Counted from the stretch's first letter, positions 10,008 to 22,538 are shown. The stretch: 64,000 bases of DNA from Epiperipatus broadwayi (GCA_028023455.1 JAQFVV010000022.1:6159100-6223099), one strand, 5' to 3'. Program-made: numbers and translations. Notes: generated by a model from the letters alone, not told the origin.

Positions 10008-10192
10008 ATTCTTTATTTTACGTTTTTCGAACGTTATATTTTTCTTAAAAGTAAATCTTTTAATAACAAATTTACAAAAAACTAATCAACAAAATAACTT
10101 TTTAAAAATAAAAAAATAATAATAATTCTATATATAAAATAACAATATATAAATAATAAAACAAAACAAAAAATAAATAATAATAACTTTTT

Positions 10193-10303
10193 TTTTTTTT
10201 TTCATATGTCATAGCATCGGCCGGGACGCGAACCCACAACCGTCTGCAACCAACTACTTGCTTGCATGGCGACTGCGATACCTCTCGGCTAACAACGCAA
10301 GAC
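10193..10303 (-). mobile_element. tRNA-derived SINE inserted in the 5' region of LINE copy 1
   Basis: Minus-strand copy of the short SINE. The tRNA-like body includes TTAGCCGAGAGGTA and GGGTTCGCGTCCCGG, then TGCTATGACATATGA and an A tail (T run on the plus strand). The perfect duplication taataataacttttt lies at 10178-10192 and 10304-10318. This SINE landed after the LINE, which gives a relative age. Confidence 0.87.
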
Positions 10304-10773
10304 TAATAATAACTTTTTAAAAAAATTTCTATATATATAAATAACAAACTGAAAAAACTTTTAAAAAAATAAAAAACACAATTTTCAATCTTTCAAATAC
10401 TATTAACCACTAATTACACTTTCATACACAATAATAATTAATATTAATAAATATTAATGCTCTCAGACTAAACAAATTTAAATATTTCTGTGGCTGACAT
10501 GGAAGCAGCACCTCTTGCGGCCACATGGGGCTTAAGTTGAAAGTACCATTAAATCAATGGAATATGGAATTATCCAATGCAATGAATTACTATTTTTACA
10601 TACCGTATGACATTTTACAGAAATTGGCAATGTATACAATAACTGGATATGTCTGACTAACCTATGATTGCAGAAATTATCAAGTATTTAAAAAAATCAT
10701 TTATATTCTTTAGAAATCTTTTATGTAATATAATATTATAAGTGTATGTAAAAAAAATGGATTTTTTTTTCAG

Positions 10774-10802
10774 ATTTTACAGTAGAGGCACTGTTCAGGT
10801 GA
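10774..10802 (+). CDS. Possible terminal exon of the coiled-coil gene
   Basis: A strong polypyrimidine tract and acceptor (gattttttttttcag) end at 10773. If the exon at 4944-5023 is spliced to it, the phase fits and the reading continues as DFTVEALFR and then TGA at 10800-10802. Sequence after that would be 3' UTR, with a possible AATAAA near 11085. Support is limited to the acceptor and the matching phase. Another frame gives YSRGTVQVTVDRIVN before a stop, which would need a different upstream exon. A long pyrimidine run in AT-rich DNA can mimic an acceptor. Confidence 0.3.
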
Positions 10803-12794
10803 CAGTAGATCGAATTGTCAACTAAGACTTTCTCTAATGTGTTCTCATTTAAAATCTTCATGGGTGTTGAGAATTTAAGTGAAATAACTAAAAGTTAAAT
10901 TTATATGGCACATTCAAGTCATTCATACACTTTACTTGATTAAAAAATCAATTACAATTAATATTTAGCTAAGTTACCAAGTAGATTATACCTTTGGCTG
11001 TTACATAACTGAAGGAACATCAGCTATTTTTTGATAAAGTATATCACTTCTCCACAAGTTCTTATATTCTCAAGTGATTTCAAATAAATAACTGGATGAT
11101 GTCTCAAAAGGCCATGTTATATTCAAGAATCCACATAGCACATTCAGCATGACAGTTTCATTCAATTAAATAATCTGAGATTATTTTACTTTACTCAGCT
11201 GTGAATGGATCCAGAAAACCTTAGTCAAGTCTTCTACCATGTTTAATCATACAGGGCAAATTTTGCTGAATGTTTAACTATTTATGACTACTGTGTTGAT
11301 AGAGATGACCAATTCTTTAATTAAACTATTTCCCAGTTATGATGAAAATTTGAATGATGACAGTATGTATTGATTTACCAAGACCATTTCTATCATTCTT
11401 TTAGAAGCATTTGGAAACTGATCTGAATGTTTGAAGGTGTATGTGTGATTCAGAATATATATACTAAAGTTGCTACATTCTATCCTGTGGAATTTAGTGC
11501 AATAGTAGATTGATGGAGACTGGAAATCAAGATTTGTGAATGGTGGCTCCAACTCTGTCACTTTCGATACTCTTACTCCTTATGAACTTCCAAATAAAAA
11601 AACATTTGATTATTTTTATTAAATTCTATCATTGCTTTTAATCTGATGAAATAATGTACTTGTGCGTGTGTGTGTGTGTAAATATATACTTATATATTTA
11701 GGAACTTGGAGATGTATATGTACACTTGAAGTAATCTGCATATCATACATACATACATAAATGAGAGAAGTTGGACTAATTATTCCATATATTTATACTT
11801 AATTAAAAAGCAGTTGTATTAATTTTTAACTGGGTTTAAAATTTGTATCTAGAATAGAAGTAATATGATAATCTCTAGCCTAATAAATGATTAGTAATAA
11901 TCATTAATATATTTATCTGATGTGAATGGTTTCAAAGTTGGGAGTGCAGAAAAGTTTGACCCTTATAAAATATCTTATAATAGTTTAATCTATGATCAAG
12001 TTATTCAAATGGAAGTCAATCTGCGATAATGCGCTATTTCATAAATCTCCGTGTAAAGCTTTGTTCAGATGCAGATTATTTACTTGTATATTTATTTTTC
12101 GTTAACAAATTAATGGTAAAATTAGGAACAAAATTTTAGCCCTGATATAATGCTCATTGTGATATGGACTTATGATAGACTGGTAAACTGTGAAACTCAA
12201 GATCCATAGATCACAGACCCAGCTGTTATTTCTGATCGTCAAACTTATTACAAACTCCTCAGCAATAAACCATTTGACTATTTATTTACAGATGTGATAA
12301 GCAAATATTTCTATAAAAAGTATTTTAAAATGTTAGTGAAGTATTTTATAGCTAAATAGTCTTATATTAATTGAAATTCTTACTACAAAATAATAAAAAA
12401 AATCTAGAAGTACCAATTACCATTAGTAACACAATGCTTATAAAATAAATTTATACAAAGAAAAATACCAATATCATTGCTTGGAATAGTAAACATACCA
12501 TGGGGAAGGGAGGATGGATGATACAAGTTATATTTTCAGATAATAAAATGATCATTTTTTACCCACATTTAAATGCTAGCAAAGACAGATTCTTTCTTAA
12601 ATAGCTAACTGTCCTGAGTTGTCTGCTTATTCTTCAGATAGCATTTCCTATTCTTATTTATCTTCAATGTTTTATGTCTAGCTAAAAGATTAAAAATGAA
12701 TCTAACTAAAATATATTCAATCTACTAAACTTCAAGTAAATCAAATAAGTTGTTGCAGAGTGACTGGTGCTATTTTTCCATAACCTAAACAGTA
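10803..12794. other. Non-coding DNA with old dispersed repeats and microsatellites
   Basis: Holds a TG microsatellite near 11665, an ACAT-type one near 11745, and two diverged members of a second dispersed family ('repeat B', about 11495-11625 and 12165-12290). Their shared end reads roughly caataaaccatttgattatttattta and recurs near 29800, 32870 and 44510. A block near 12009 (ggaagtcaatctgcgataat) resembles the hairpin arms at 38221-38321. The first part may be 3' UTR of the coiled-coil gene. No exon was seen. Confidence 0.4.
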
Positions 12795-12855
12795 TTCTTC
12801 TGATAGCCGGGCATGGTTATGTGCAAAAACACATAAAAATGCCATTTATGTGACC

Positions 12856-13530
12856 GGACTTATAGCTAATACAACAGTTCTATTGTATTAGCCATTGCAG
12901 CCACTTAATGGTGTTGTACAGAAATATTATGGCCTGTTTTGTGCTTTGCGACACTTTATGTGAATTCGCACAATTCACAGTTGGCTACCGTATTGTCTGA
13001 GGGTGGTTGGATTTCAAGTGGCCACAACTTTTGAAATCTCCATAACAGAATAATTTCATTTCTACTTAAATCACACAGTCTGACTTACTAAGAATTGTCA
13101 CACAACTTGGAATGTGCAAAACATTGGCAAAGGGTAAGGCCGAACACGATTCAGCCAAGCTCATATGGAAACTCATGTTTTCATGAGAAAATATATGAGA
13201 TAAATAAAATGGTGCTCTGCGGCAAGCAGATTTTCAAATTGAGGCAGTTGCCGACAATAAGTGCGTGGTACACGGCATATTTATGCAGCCGGACTTACAG
13301 CTAATACAACAGTTCTATTGTATTAGCCATTGCGGGCCGCTTGATGGCATTGCACAGGAATACTATGGCTTGTTTGTTGATTTGCAACACTTGATGCAAA
13401 TTCACAGTTGGCTACCGTGTTGAGGGTGGCTGGATATCAAGTGGCCACTAATTTTGAAATCTCCATAGCAGAGTAATTTCATTTCTACTTAAATCATGCA
13501 GTCTGACTCACTAAGAATTGTCATACCATA
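12856..13530. repeat. Tandem duplication, period about 440 bp, each unit with a perfect 10-bp-arm hairpin
   Basis: Two units of about 240 similar bases start near 12856 and 13292. Each contains gctaatacaa, six bases, then ttgtattagc, a perfect 10-bp stem. Near the hairpin both units carry a Gcggccgcttgatggca-like string that also occurs next to the right terminal repeat of the enclosing element (about 14565-14585). This suggests growth by duplication of terminal sequence. No coding sequence. Confidence 0.75.
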
Positions 13531-13966
13531 ATGCGCCAGCGTGTCCATGAAACTCTACATTTGCAAAACAACCAATTCCGATGTCAGTCATGCTCCTGCA
13601 AGCAAAGCTATTTGATTAGCACAGGTTTTCAAAACTAAAGGTTGTGATTTTATGATATAAATCGTCAATAAAACAAAAAAGAAAATGAAAGTTGGAAATA
13701 TCAAGTGTTATTTGACTTTTTTTTCAGGGGGAGGGGGGATATTGAGATAAAAGTTATTTTTGGTTGTTTTTATTTAAAAAAAGATAGAACAAGATTTTAT
13801 TTTTAAAAAAAGGTAATACAAATAAAATGTAATAAAAATTGGTTTTAGAAATAAAAGTTTTACTATATCAGCGAGAAAGATGTGTTTGTGTATTGTTTTT
13901 GTTATTGTAATTTGTTAGTAGGAAGAAAAAAACACAAAAGAAAAAAAGATTGTGATTCTATTACAT

Positions 13967-14317
13967 CAGGGGTCCCCAACCCTATGCCCGTGGACACCAT
14001 GGCGCCCGCACACCATTTTACGTGTGCCCGCCATTATCCAAACACGATAAAAAATTATTTATCTGATACAAATAAATTTAATTTTTAAAATTTCTTATAA
14101 ATTATTGTATTATATTGTAATCAAATTGTAGGGCATACTATATTATAAACGTTAATTATATGTTGAAATTTTATTTTTGAAATAAATATTTTTTGTACAT
14201 TATGTGTATTATTAACAATATCCAACTATAAATTTACATTGAAAAAATAAATGGTGCCCGCCACCTGGCTGGTATTGTAGAATGTGCTCTTAAGTGCAAA
14301 AAGGTTGGGGACCCCTG
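13967..14317. mobile_element. hAT-type MITE, 351 bp, perfect 8-bp target duplication
   Basis: It begins caggggtccccaacc and ends ggttggggacccctg, giving exact 15-bp terminal inverted repeats of the form common in hAT elements. The duplication tattacat flanks it at 13959-13966 and 14318-14325. It has no coding capacity, so it would have been moved by a transposase from elsewhere. The clean duplication suggests a fairly recent insertion, nested in the TIR element at 12795-14601. Confidence 0.93.
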
Positions 14318-14601
14318 TATTACATAAATCAATAGCAAAAAAAGAAAATGTTTTGTTTTTATTACAAAAAAAAAGATAGAACAAGATTTTATTTTTTAAA
14401 AAAAAAGGTAATAGAAATAAAATGTAATAAAAATTTGTTTTAAAAATCAAAGTTTTACTATATCAACGGTATAGATGTGTTTGTGTGTAACGAAAAAAAT
14501 TTAAAGATATAGAAAAAATCGCTTGTGGCCCAGGAATGTTACATTTGATTGTTTTTGCATAGAAACTGCCATCAAGCGGCCGTGCCTGGGTATCAGAAGA
14601 A

Positions 14602-16415
14602 CACCCATAATTCTTTATATTATATTATCAAGTAACAGACAATCCATTTTCATCTCATTGTAAAAAAGCAGCATATACTTATTTCAAAAAGCTTGATACA
14701 TTGAAATTAATTCACATAGTTAAAGACACCGCTATATGTTTTTAAGAGCATTTAATAAAACAAATACAAGAGCAGATTGTCTTTCCTCAGAATCAAAATC
14801 ATGAAATATGTTAAAATCATTAAAAGAATCCATTATCATAATCTATGGAGAGAAAAATAACATACCTCTAATACATAAAGAATCTGTCAATAGATATTAG
14901 TGCCAAATGTCCATCATTACTGTTTTGCAAAGAAGAGATCTGATTTGCCTTTTTTGATTAAGCCATATAGCCTTAAATATAAAACATTCAATGCACTAAA
15001 TGGCTTCTGCAATACTATTGTAATCACTAAGATTTGAATCAGAATAACTATAATCACTTCAAAAAAGTAAAAAAATGTGAAAGCCATTCTTATTAGCATT
15101 CAATACCCTCCTTCAAAACAAATATGAATATGGAATTTTTTCACTTAACAGTGATCTATAGTTTTTGTACTTGCAATTGACCAAAATCTAGCAGCCGTGG
15201 ATTTTTCTACTTTTTTTTTCACAAATGCATGAATCTGCTTTCTTAATGCCAAATAAAACCTACAGCCAAAAAAAATCTTTTTCTATTACGTTTGCATTCA
15301 AAGTCACTCCTCTAAATGTCAGAAGAATCGATTCCAGGCAAAAGATATATATTTTGTGATCCGTTTTCAATTTCATATTTTAATTTTAGTAGACTTGGAT
15401 CACTATTAAAATATCCCATTACATGATTTTATAACAATAATAAATTAATTTGTATAGATTATAATCCTATAAATCAGTTGCAAATTCTATTTTTCATTTC
15501 CAATTCAATTATATCTTTCACTAATTTCTTCAATACATATCGAAGTTCTAGTAAATCAAGGAATTTTTGATCTGTAGTGAATTATAAGGTAAACTTTTCA
15601 AAAATTCTAGGATTAATCACTTTAATGAGTAATTAATGCTCTGTGTGGTTTAGTGCAGTAATGGGTGGCAGATTTGAGATTTAAAAAAATAATTCATTGT
15701 TTCCTTGTAAAGTTGGTAAATGACAACTTTCTAGAAAATTCATGAGTTCAAAATTCAAATATCTTCACAATCAGCAAACTTTTTGATTGTCTTCATAATA
15801 AGGTTTTACAATTTGAACTTCATACTCTTCCACAGTTACATATTTATATTTTGATTAATTACATCGATTAATCATTTATTAATATTTTTTTCTTCTTTAC
15901 TAACATTCCATATCTATACAGCTTCCTCAGTGTTATTTTAGTTTTTATTCTGCCTCTGTGAACATATCTTCTTATTTTGGTGAAGAGCCAAATATATTTG
16001 TTGTTTCACATTCATTACTAAATTTCCAGAAAAGCTTAAACCAAGCAAAAGCAAGTTCTCATTTCTATTTGTAATACTGTAACCAATAAAATAATCAAAT
16101 TGTTTTATCACCTAAAGCACATAAAATGAACTCTCTTTGTATATTCACTTGAGTATTTCCAATCAATTAAAAAACTTGCAAGACAATTTTGATTACTTTT
16201 CTCTCTGCAGTTTTGAGGGCCTGATGTTAGGATTTGTCTTTGAAAAATCTGTTGATGCTTTTGATTACCAACACACATGTAAATGATATCCACTCTATTT
16301 TAAATGGTAATAAAAGTTATATGGACTGCATAATTCTGTAATATCTGAAGCTGTGGTTTAATAACGCTTATTCTGAAATTGCTTCTAGAGTCATTCATGA
16401 AACATTTTAGTTTCA
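14602..16415. other. AT-rich non-coding DNA
   Basis: No exon, TIR or LINE motif was recognised. A short diverged piece resembling repeat B may lie near 15645-15720. A small palindrome (catgaaacattttagtttcatg) lies at about 16396, next to the start of the LINE cluster. Confidence 0.45.
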
Positions 16416-17630
16416 TGATATGATGTGCTATGGCTTCTTCTTTATTGAAGTCAAGGATCTCTCGGCCACTATGCCCAAAGAAATCTGTTAGTCACCTTCC
16501 CTTTCCATTCCCCACCCTAAGTTTTTCCCATATTCTTCTCTATCCTGCTCCATCCTTTGTTCCCCTTATATCTAGATTCCCCTTATTTTTTATCCAAACC
16601 CAGCATAAAAACCAAGAACCCACTTTCTGTATAATCACTTTGTTTATATTTATTCTCCCACAACTTTATTATTTGTACCTTTTCTGCTTGTAAGCATTTA
16701 CATTCATTAGCAGATGCCTAATATTTTCCATGTCTCCGTTACATAACTTTAAAACTAAATCACTCACATTTCTCCATTTATGTGTTTATTCCCTTGTTGC
16801 TAACAATCCTGTTCGAGCCTTAAACAATAACTATTTATCTTGCTATTATTGTAAATTAACGCTCACCTAATATTCTGTTTACCTCTATAAATATTTAAAC
16901 ATTTTTTACTCTCTATACTATTTCTCTATCTCCCCAACTCTATTTTTTTATTAATGCATCTATTCTTTAATCCCATTCTTTACCACTATAACACTCAACG
17001 ATTCTCCGAACACAATCACTCCACCTTTTGTACAAGTATACTGGCATAAAGTCTTTATCCAAATCTGCATACTGTACTATCTTTCTCATCCATCTTGTTG
17101 CCTGTCATTTACTCATAACCCAGTTAAATACTATTTTGGCTCTTTGCTTACTATCCATAAATTACAATCTACTGAACATTTTCATTTTGCTTTTTGCATC
17201 TTTCATATAAAAACTTGACCATCCTATTTCTCCTTGAATTGCCTCCTTTGCTGTCCACACATCTGCATCTAATGCATGTCTTCCTACTTCTTTTTGTACT
17301 AACACAATGCATTATTACCATAAGTTAACCCTACTACTGCCACTCCCTTTCCATACAATTCTTGCTACATCATATATATTATATGAAAACTGTTAATATC
17401 TTTATCAGTCCCTTTCTTTTCTTCGCTTCATTTATCTTTTTTTTCTCCCATTCATCCAAGCAATTTCTCTGATTACTTAAGGCAATTCCCAAATAGTTAT
17501 ACCTGTTTACCACATTTAACTTTATATCCCTTAATAAAAAAAAATTCTCTTCTCTTTCCCCAGCATTTATCATTATTACTTTTGATTTTTTTCATTAAAT
17601 TTAATCCCCATAGCTTTACCCATTCTTGCC
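16416..17630 (-). mobile_element. CR1-like LINE, copy 2, 5'-truncated
   Basis: About 1.2 kb of the 3' end of the same LINE as copy 1. It starts with the tail-like gatatgatgtgc, then the shared 3' UTR, and reaches the middle of the reverse transcriptase region, where it stops at 'cccattcttgcc' (17630). That is the usual mark of incomplete reverse transcription. The coding sequence is full of stops; the longest remnant (17379-17573) still reads NRYNYLGIALSNQRNCLDEW. It directly abuts the 3' end of copy 3. Confidence 0.85.
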
Positions 17631-17822
17631 AATTAATGTAATGTGATGCATTATGACTCCTCCTTATACGAAGTCAGGAATCTCTCAGCATATATGCCCA
17701 GAGAAACCTGTTAGCCACTTCGATTTCGCTTTCTATTCCCCAACCCAAGTTTTTCCATATTCTCTATCCTATTACATTCCATTTCTACAATATAATCTTT
17801 GTCAACTCCATGGCCTTTATAT

Positions 17823-20800
17823 CTAAAACCCCCTTACCCTTTCCCAAACCAGCATAAAAACCAATAAGCCATTTTCTGTATAATCACTTTGTTCATATTT
17901 ATTCTTCCACACCTTCATTATTTGTATCCTTTCTGCTTTCAGACATTTACATTCAATTAACAGATGCCTAATATTTTCTATGCCTTCCTTACACAACTTG
18001 CAAACTAAATCACCCATATTTTTCCATTTGTGTGTATATTCCCTTGTTGCTAAAGATCCCATTCGAGCCTTAAACAGTAAACTATTTTCCTTGCTATTAT
18101 TATAAATTACCTCACACCCAATATTCTGTTTACTTCTATAAATATTTAAACTCTTTACTCTCCATACTAGCTCCCATCTCTCCAACTCTCTTCTTTATTA
18201 ATACATCTATTGTTCTATCCCATTCCTTAACACTAAAACACTCAACAATTCTCCTAACATAATCATTCCACTTTTTGTATAAGTATACTGAAATAAATTT
18301 TTTATCTAAATCTGCACCCATCTTGTTGCTTGCCCTTTATTCATAATCCAATTAAATACTATTTTGGCTATTCTTTTATTATTCATTAACTGCAATCAAC
18401 CAAACATTTTCATTTTGCTTTTTGCATCTCTCATATAAAAACTTGACCATCCCATTTCTTTTTGAATTGCCTCCTTTGCCGTACACACTTCTGCATCTAA
18501 TGCATGTCTTCCTACTTCTCTTTGTACTTTTTATAAGTAATCTAATACCCCTTTACTAATACATAATGCATCATTACCATATGTTAACACTGCTACTGCC
18601 ATGCCCTTCCATACAATTCTAGCTACATCATATTTATTATAGGAGAACACTGTTAATTTCTTTATCAACCCTTTTCTTTTCTTTGCTTCATTTATCAATT
18701 TTTTCTCCCATTCGTCCAAACAATTTCTCTGATCACTTGATTCCCAAATAGTTATATCTATTTGCCAGATTTAACTTTATATCCCCCAATAAAAATTATT
18801 TGTCTTCTCTTTCCCCAGTATTAATCATCATTACTTTTGATTTTTCTTCACTAAATTTAATCCCCATCTCTTTCACCGCCTTTGTGCATGTCCTCAGCAT
18901 AACTTCCAAATCTTCCCTTCTTTCTGTACACAAAAAAACATCCACAAATAAAAGATCTGACAATGTATATACTCCCTTGCCACCTATTAATGGCCTATCT
19001 CTACCCCTCTTCCTAGTCTTTCTATTGCTTTCTCCATTTCTCTCAAATACAACAAAAACAAAATAGATGACGGAGGATATCCTTGACTTAGTCCCACCTC
19101 ATTTTTAACTTTAACTGATTCTATATTTCATAATTGATACGTATAGTAATTATTTTCATATAAATTCTTAATAATATCCACTAAAGTTCCATCCATTCCC
19201 AAATATACTAAATTTACCCATAATCTATTTCTATTTACTCTTATCATATGCCTTTTCTATGTCTATAAAAACCATATATAACTGTCTACCTGTATTTCTA
19301 CTCATATCCATAAGTTGTGTTACTACAAATAAACTATCTACTATAAGCCTATCTGATCAAAAACCTCCTGCATTTCTCCCACTAATATTATTTTCTTCCA
19401 TCCATTTTGCAACCCTTCCAGTTACCATACATGAGAAAACTTTATATAGCACTGATGTTACCACTATCGGTCTATAATTGTTTAACTTTCTATGATCTTT
19501 ACCCTTCTCTTTAAATAATAGCCTTACTCTTGTATTATTCCAACTACCTAGAACATCTTTCTTCTGTGCCATCTTATTAAAACATGGATAATAATTTTAA
19601 TTTTGCTTTCTGCCCTAAATTCATTACCATCTCTGTTTCCCATCCATCCAAATTTCTTGCCTTTCCACCTTTCAATTTCTTACTTGCCTCATTCAGTCAA
19701 TTTCTGTAAATCATACACTCCCATTTCTATATGCTCATGTTTGCTATCACTCTGTCCTTCACATTTAACACCCCTTCTATATCCATTACATACTTGTTAA
19801 TTAAGACTATCTCTAATTCGTCTCTAGAGCTACATTCTATTCCCTCATCATTTAGTAATACTAATTCTCTCTCCTACATTCCTTTTAATGTATTTTCAAA
19901 ATTTTTTATTCCCATCTCTTCCACTTTTATTAATATTTTCCAATAGTTTACTATTCAATTTCATTCTCTCTTTAGCCAACTTCTTTTTTTTCTAAGTACT
20001 TTCCCCATTTAACATTAACATGTTTTTCATTTTCTTTGTTCTTAATAGCACACTTATATTCTCTGCATGCTTTTTTGCTCTCTTTTACACTTTTACTAAC
20101 TCTCACTTTCCTATCACTTTTATTCTTCTGAATATTCTCATCTAAAACCCTGTTTGCCATTTTTTCTATTTCACCACACCAGTCCTTATACTCACACCCA
20201 AGCAACTTTTCCATGGTTTCTTTAATTTTTATTTTATAGTCTTCTAACTTATTCTCATCATTCACTCTCCATCCACATCTTTCACTATCCTTTCTACTTT
20301 TATTACTATTTTTCATCACATTACTAAGCATTTCTATTATAAAGAAGTTATGATCACTACTACATACTCTCTCTTCATTATCAAACACCTTAATTTTCTG
20401 TACTTTATTCATTCCCTCTTTCTCTACTAATATATAATTTATTGTGTGGAATATATTATTTCTAGACCATGTGTATTCTCCTTCATAAATATTCGATAAA
20501 TTTCCAATTCACTCTGACAAAAACTCTTCAAAAGCTGTCCATTCTTATTACTTACATCATCAATTACTTCAATATGCCCATTCCTATAATAATTATTCTC
20601 TTGCCATTTTCTTTGAAACTCTGTATATTCTTAACTACGCATTCATATATGCTACTGTTCCAATCCATTATAGTTTGCCTCTCTCCAATAGCTATATACA
20701 CTATAACCACCATCCATTCTTGTCTTTCTAACCTTATTTCAAACCACAAATGTTCTTGAAATTTAACAGTATTTAAATATTTTTTTGACATAACTCCAAT

Positions 20801-21096
20801 ACCACCACCCTTTTTTTCTTTTTTTTTTCTATTTATACCCTGCCATACAAAGTCTTCCACAATAGGTTATTTTTCTTCTCTTAGATGTGTTTCCACTACT
20901 GGTAATACCTCAAGCTCTTCATTTTTAATTGCTTTGTATACTTTTCTGGTCTCCTATCACGTTGCATATTCAAATACCCAAATTTAATAATTTCTTCTTT
21001 TCTAATTATTTCATAAATTCTTTTCACTCTTTCTTCTCCATTAAATTTATAAATAACTTGCTTACCATTAATTTTACAGACCCATTCCCTTTCCAC
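17823..21096 (-). pseudogene. Decayed LINE ORF2 of copy 3
   Basis: From the 5' side: endonuclease start (EWVCKINGKQVIYKFNG at about 21090), GGGIGVMSKKYLNTVKFQEHLWFE (20860-20720, intact where copy 1 has its deletion), SSDHNFFIIEM (about 20350), RT pieces (NNYRPIVVTSVLYKVFSCMV at about 19500, then a damaged GLSQGYPPS in place of GLRQGCPMS at about 19085) and the Cys/His end (CKLCKEGIENIRHLLIEC at about 17990). Many stops and frameshifts make it non-functional. It is useful for restoring the reading order of copy 1 by comparison. Confidence 0.82.
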
Positions 21097-21176
21097 AACT
21101 ACATTTTTATCTAAATCAGCTACCCTTTGATTATTACTTGCATTCTGTCCATTCCTCTTTCTGATAACACTGCCAC

Positions 21177-22135
21177 TTAAAACTCCACCCCCCTTAATAA
21201 GTTTCCCGAACTATATTTTTTATAAATCAAACTCCCTAAAGCTTCACTTCCTTGTTTTTCTAAGTGCAATCCATCTTTATTATATAACTCCCTCTTTCCA
21301 ATAAAAAAATCCCGCACATCCACAAATATGACATTTCTCTCACACAATTTTTTCAATCTCTCATTTATAGAACATGTTATACCTCTTGTCAAATCTTGGT
21401 AATAATCCAACTATTCCTCCTCTTCCTTTAATCTTACTCAAATTCCTAATCAATTCTATGTACTCATCCATCACTCTCTCTGATGGTTTTGACAAATTAT
21501 TAGTCTCTACCATAAAATACACATCTCTACTCAAGTAATATCCCTAATTCTAGCTCCAGGCAAACATACTTGTTTCTATTTTTCCTTGCAATTATATCTC
21601 CACATTCTCTAATTAATGAATCTCCTATTAATACTATCTCATAGTCTACTTTCTCTCCTTCATTCATAACATTCTCTACCACCTTCTGGACTTCTTTACC
21701 TACTTCTTCCTTATCATTACTGCTCAGTAATTCCTTCATCTGCTCACACTTATCTCTAACAATTTTAATTTTGCTTCTACATTCTTTATCTCTTTCTCTA
21801 TTTCACTTATTCTTTGGCTAACCATCTCCATTTCACTAGTAATTTTTTCACCCACATCACCTGTCACTCCACTACAACCATACTCTATCCTATCTCTCTC
21901 AATTACATTTTGATCCATTTCTCCTGACTTTCTCCTTAAACCATCTACACTTTTTCTCCTCTTTTATCACATTCACACACTGTCTACATAACCATAAACA
22001 TGTTACATCCTTCCTAATCTTATTTAAAATTTCAAGTGAAAAATCTCATCACATACAGTACACTTTGTCACAGCATGCCTAATTTCTTTCTGACCATTAT
22101 ATATGCATTGTGGAATACAAATGAAATCCATATTC
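21177..22135 (-). pseudogene. Decayed LINE ORF1 of copy 3 (PHD and esterase remnants)
   Basis: Esterase blocks survive in pieces: VLIGDSLIRECGDIIARKN near 21620 and NKDGLHLEKQGSEALGSLIY near 21250. A coiled-coil remnant lies near 21800, and Cys-rich PHD traces run to the former start near 22130. At least three frame breaks separate them. The GTNN block region (about 21490) is changed. The piece is non-functional and clearly homologous to the intact ORF1 at 9090-10007. Confidence 0.82.
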
Positions 22136-22538
22136 CTTATTTTCCAAGTCACCTACTTTATATTTGACTTTATACTTCCTATCCTTCTCTTCAAACCCCT
22201 TTTCACAGAAGGATAAAAAACTTTACTTTTTTTCAATAACGATCTATCGATATTTCCTCAAATAAATCATTCCCTTTTTTAAATTAATCAAAAAAATTTT
22301 TTTTTAGTAGCAGAGTTACTAAAAAAATCAACTAATCTTACATACAACTTAGTTATAAAATATCCTTACATTAACCCATATTCAACAAAATATATATTTT
22401 TTTAACTTCTATATTTGAAATGGCGAATAAACACTTTCTAAACATTAACAATTCCTGATCTTTCCAAATTCAAATATATCTATTTCTCGTAATCATAATT
22501 TTCTCTCACTTTCATACAACCAATAAATCTTTGTATCT

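Larger units (their letters stand above)
5477..10440 (-). mobile_element. CR1-like non-LTR retrotransposon (LINE), near full length, copy 1
   Basis: A minus-strand LINE of about 5 kb. In order from its 5' end it has a 5' region (about 10008-10440), ORF1 with PHD finger and SGNH esterase (9090-10007), and ORF2 with APE-type endonuclease, reverse transcriptase and a C-terminal Cys/His motif (about 9080-5590). A short 3' UTR ends in a (TGTGA)n-type tail at 5477-5492. The PHD-plus-esterase ORF1 is known from CR1-like LINEs; the exact clade is not settled here. ORF1 is open but ORF2 carries three frameshifts, so this copy is probably inactive yet young. A SINE is inserted in its 5' region (10193-10303). 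Three related copies lie at 16.4-23.2 kb. The 5' boundary is approximate, taken from where similarity to copy 3 ends. Confidence 0.9.
12795..14601. mobile_element. Terminal-inverted-repeat DNA transposon derivative, about 1.8 kb, non-autonomous
   Basis: The left end begins ttcttctgatagccgggcat at 12795. The reverse complement of the right end, from 14601, begins ttcttctgatacccaggcac, so the arms match over about 22 bases with few differences. The interior has a tandem duplication (12856-13530), a smaller direct duplication of about 110 bp (about 13770-13880 and 14365-14480) and a nested hAT MITE. No transposase was seen. No convincing target duplication was found, so the superfamily is open. 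Confidence 0.6.
17636..22537 (-). mobile_element. CR1-like LINE, copy 3, full-length but degraded
   Basis: A complete but decayed copy, with the 3' tail (atgtaatgtgatg) at about 17636 and the 5' region ending near 22537 with a 'ctctcactttcataca' block also found at the 5' end of copy 1. Endonuclease, reverse transcriptase and ORF1 remains are all in order. Shared variants suggest copies 2 and 3 form one subfamily and copies 1 and 4 another, judged by eye. Confidence 0.85.
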
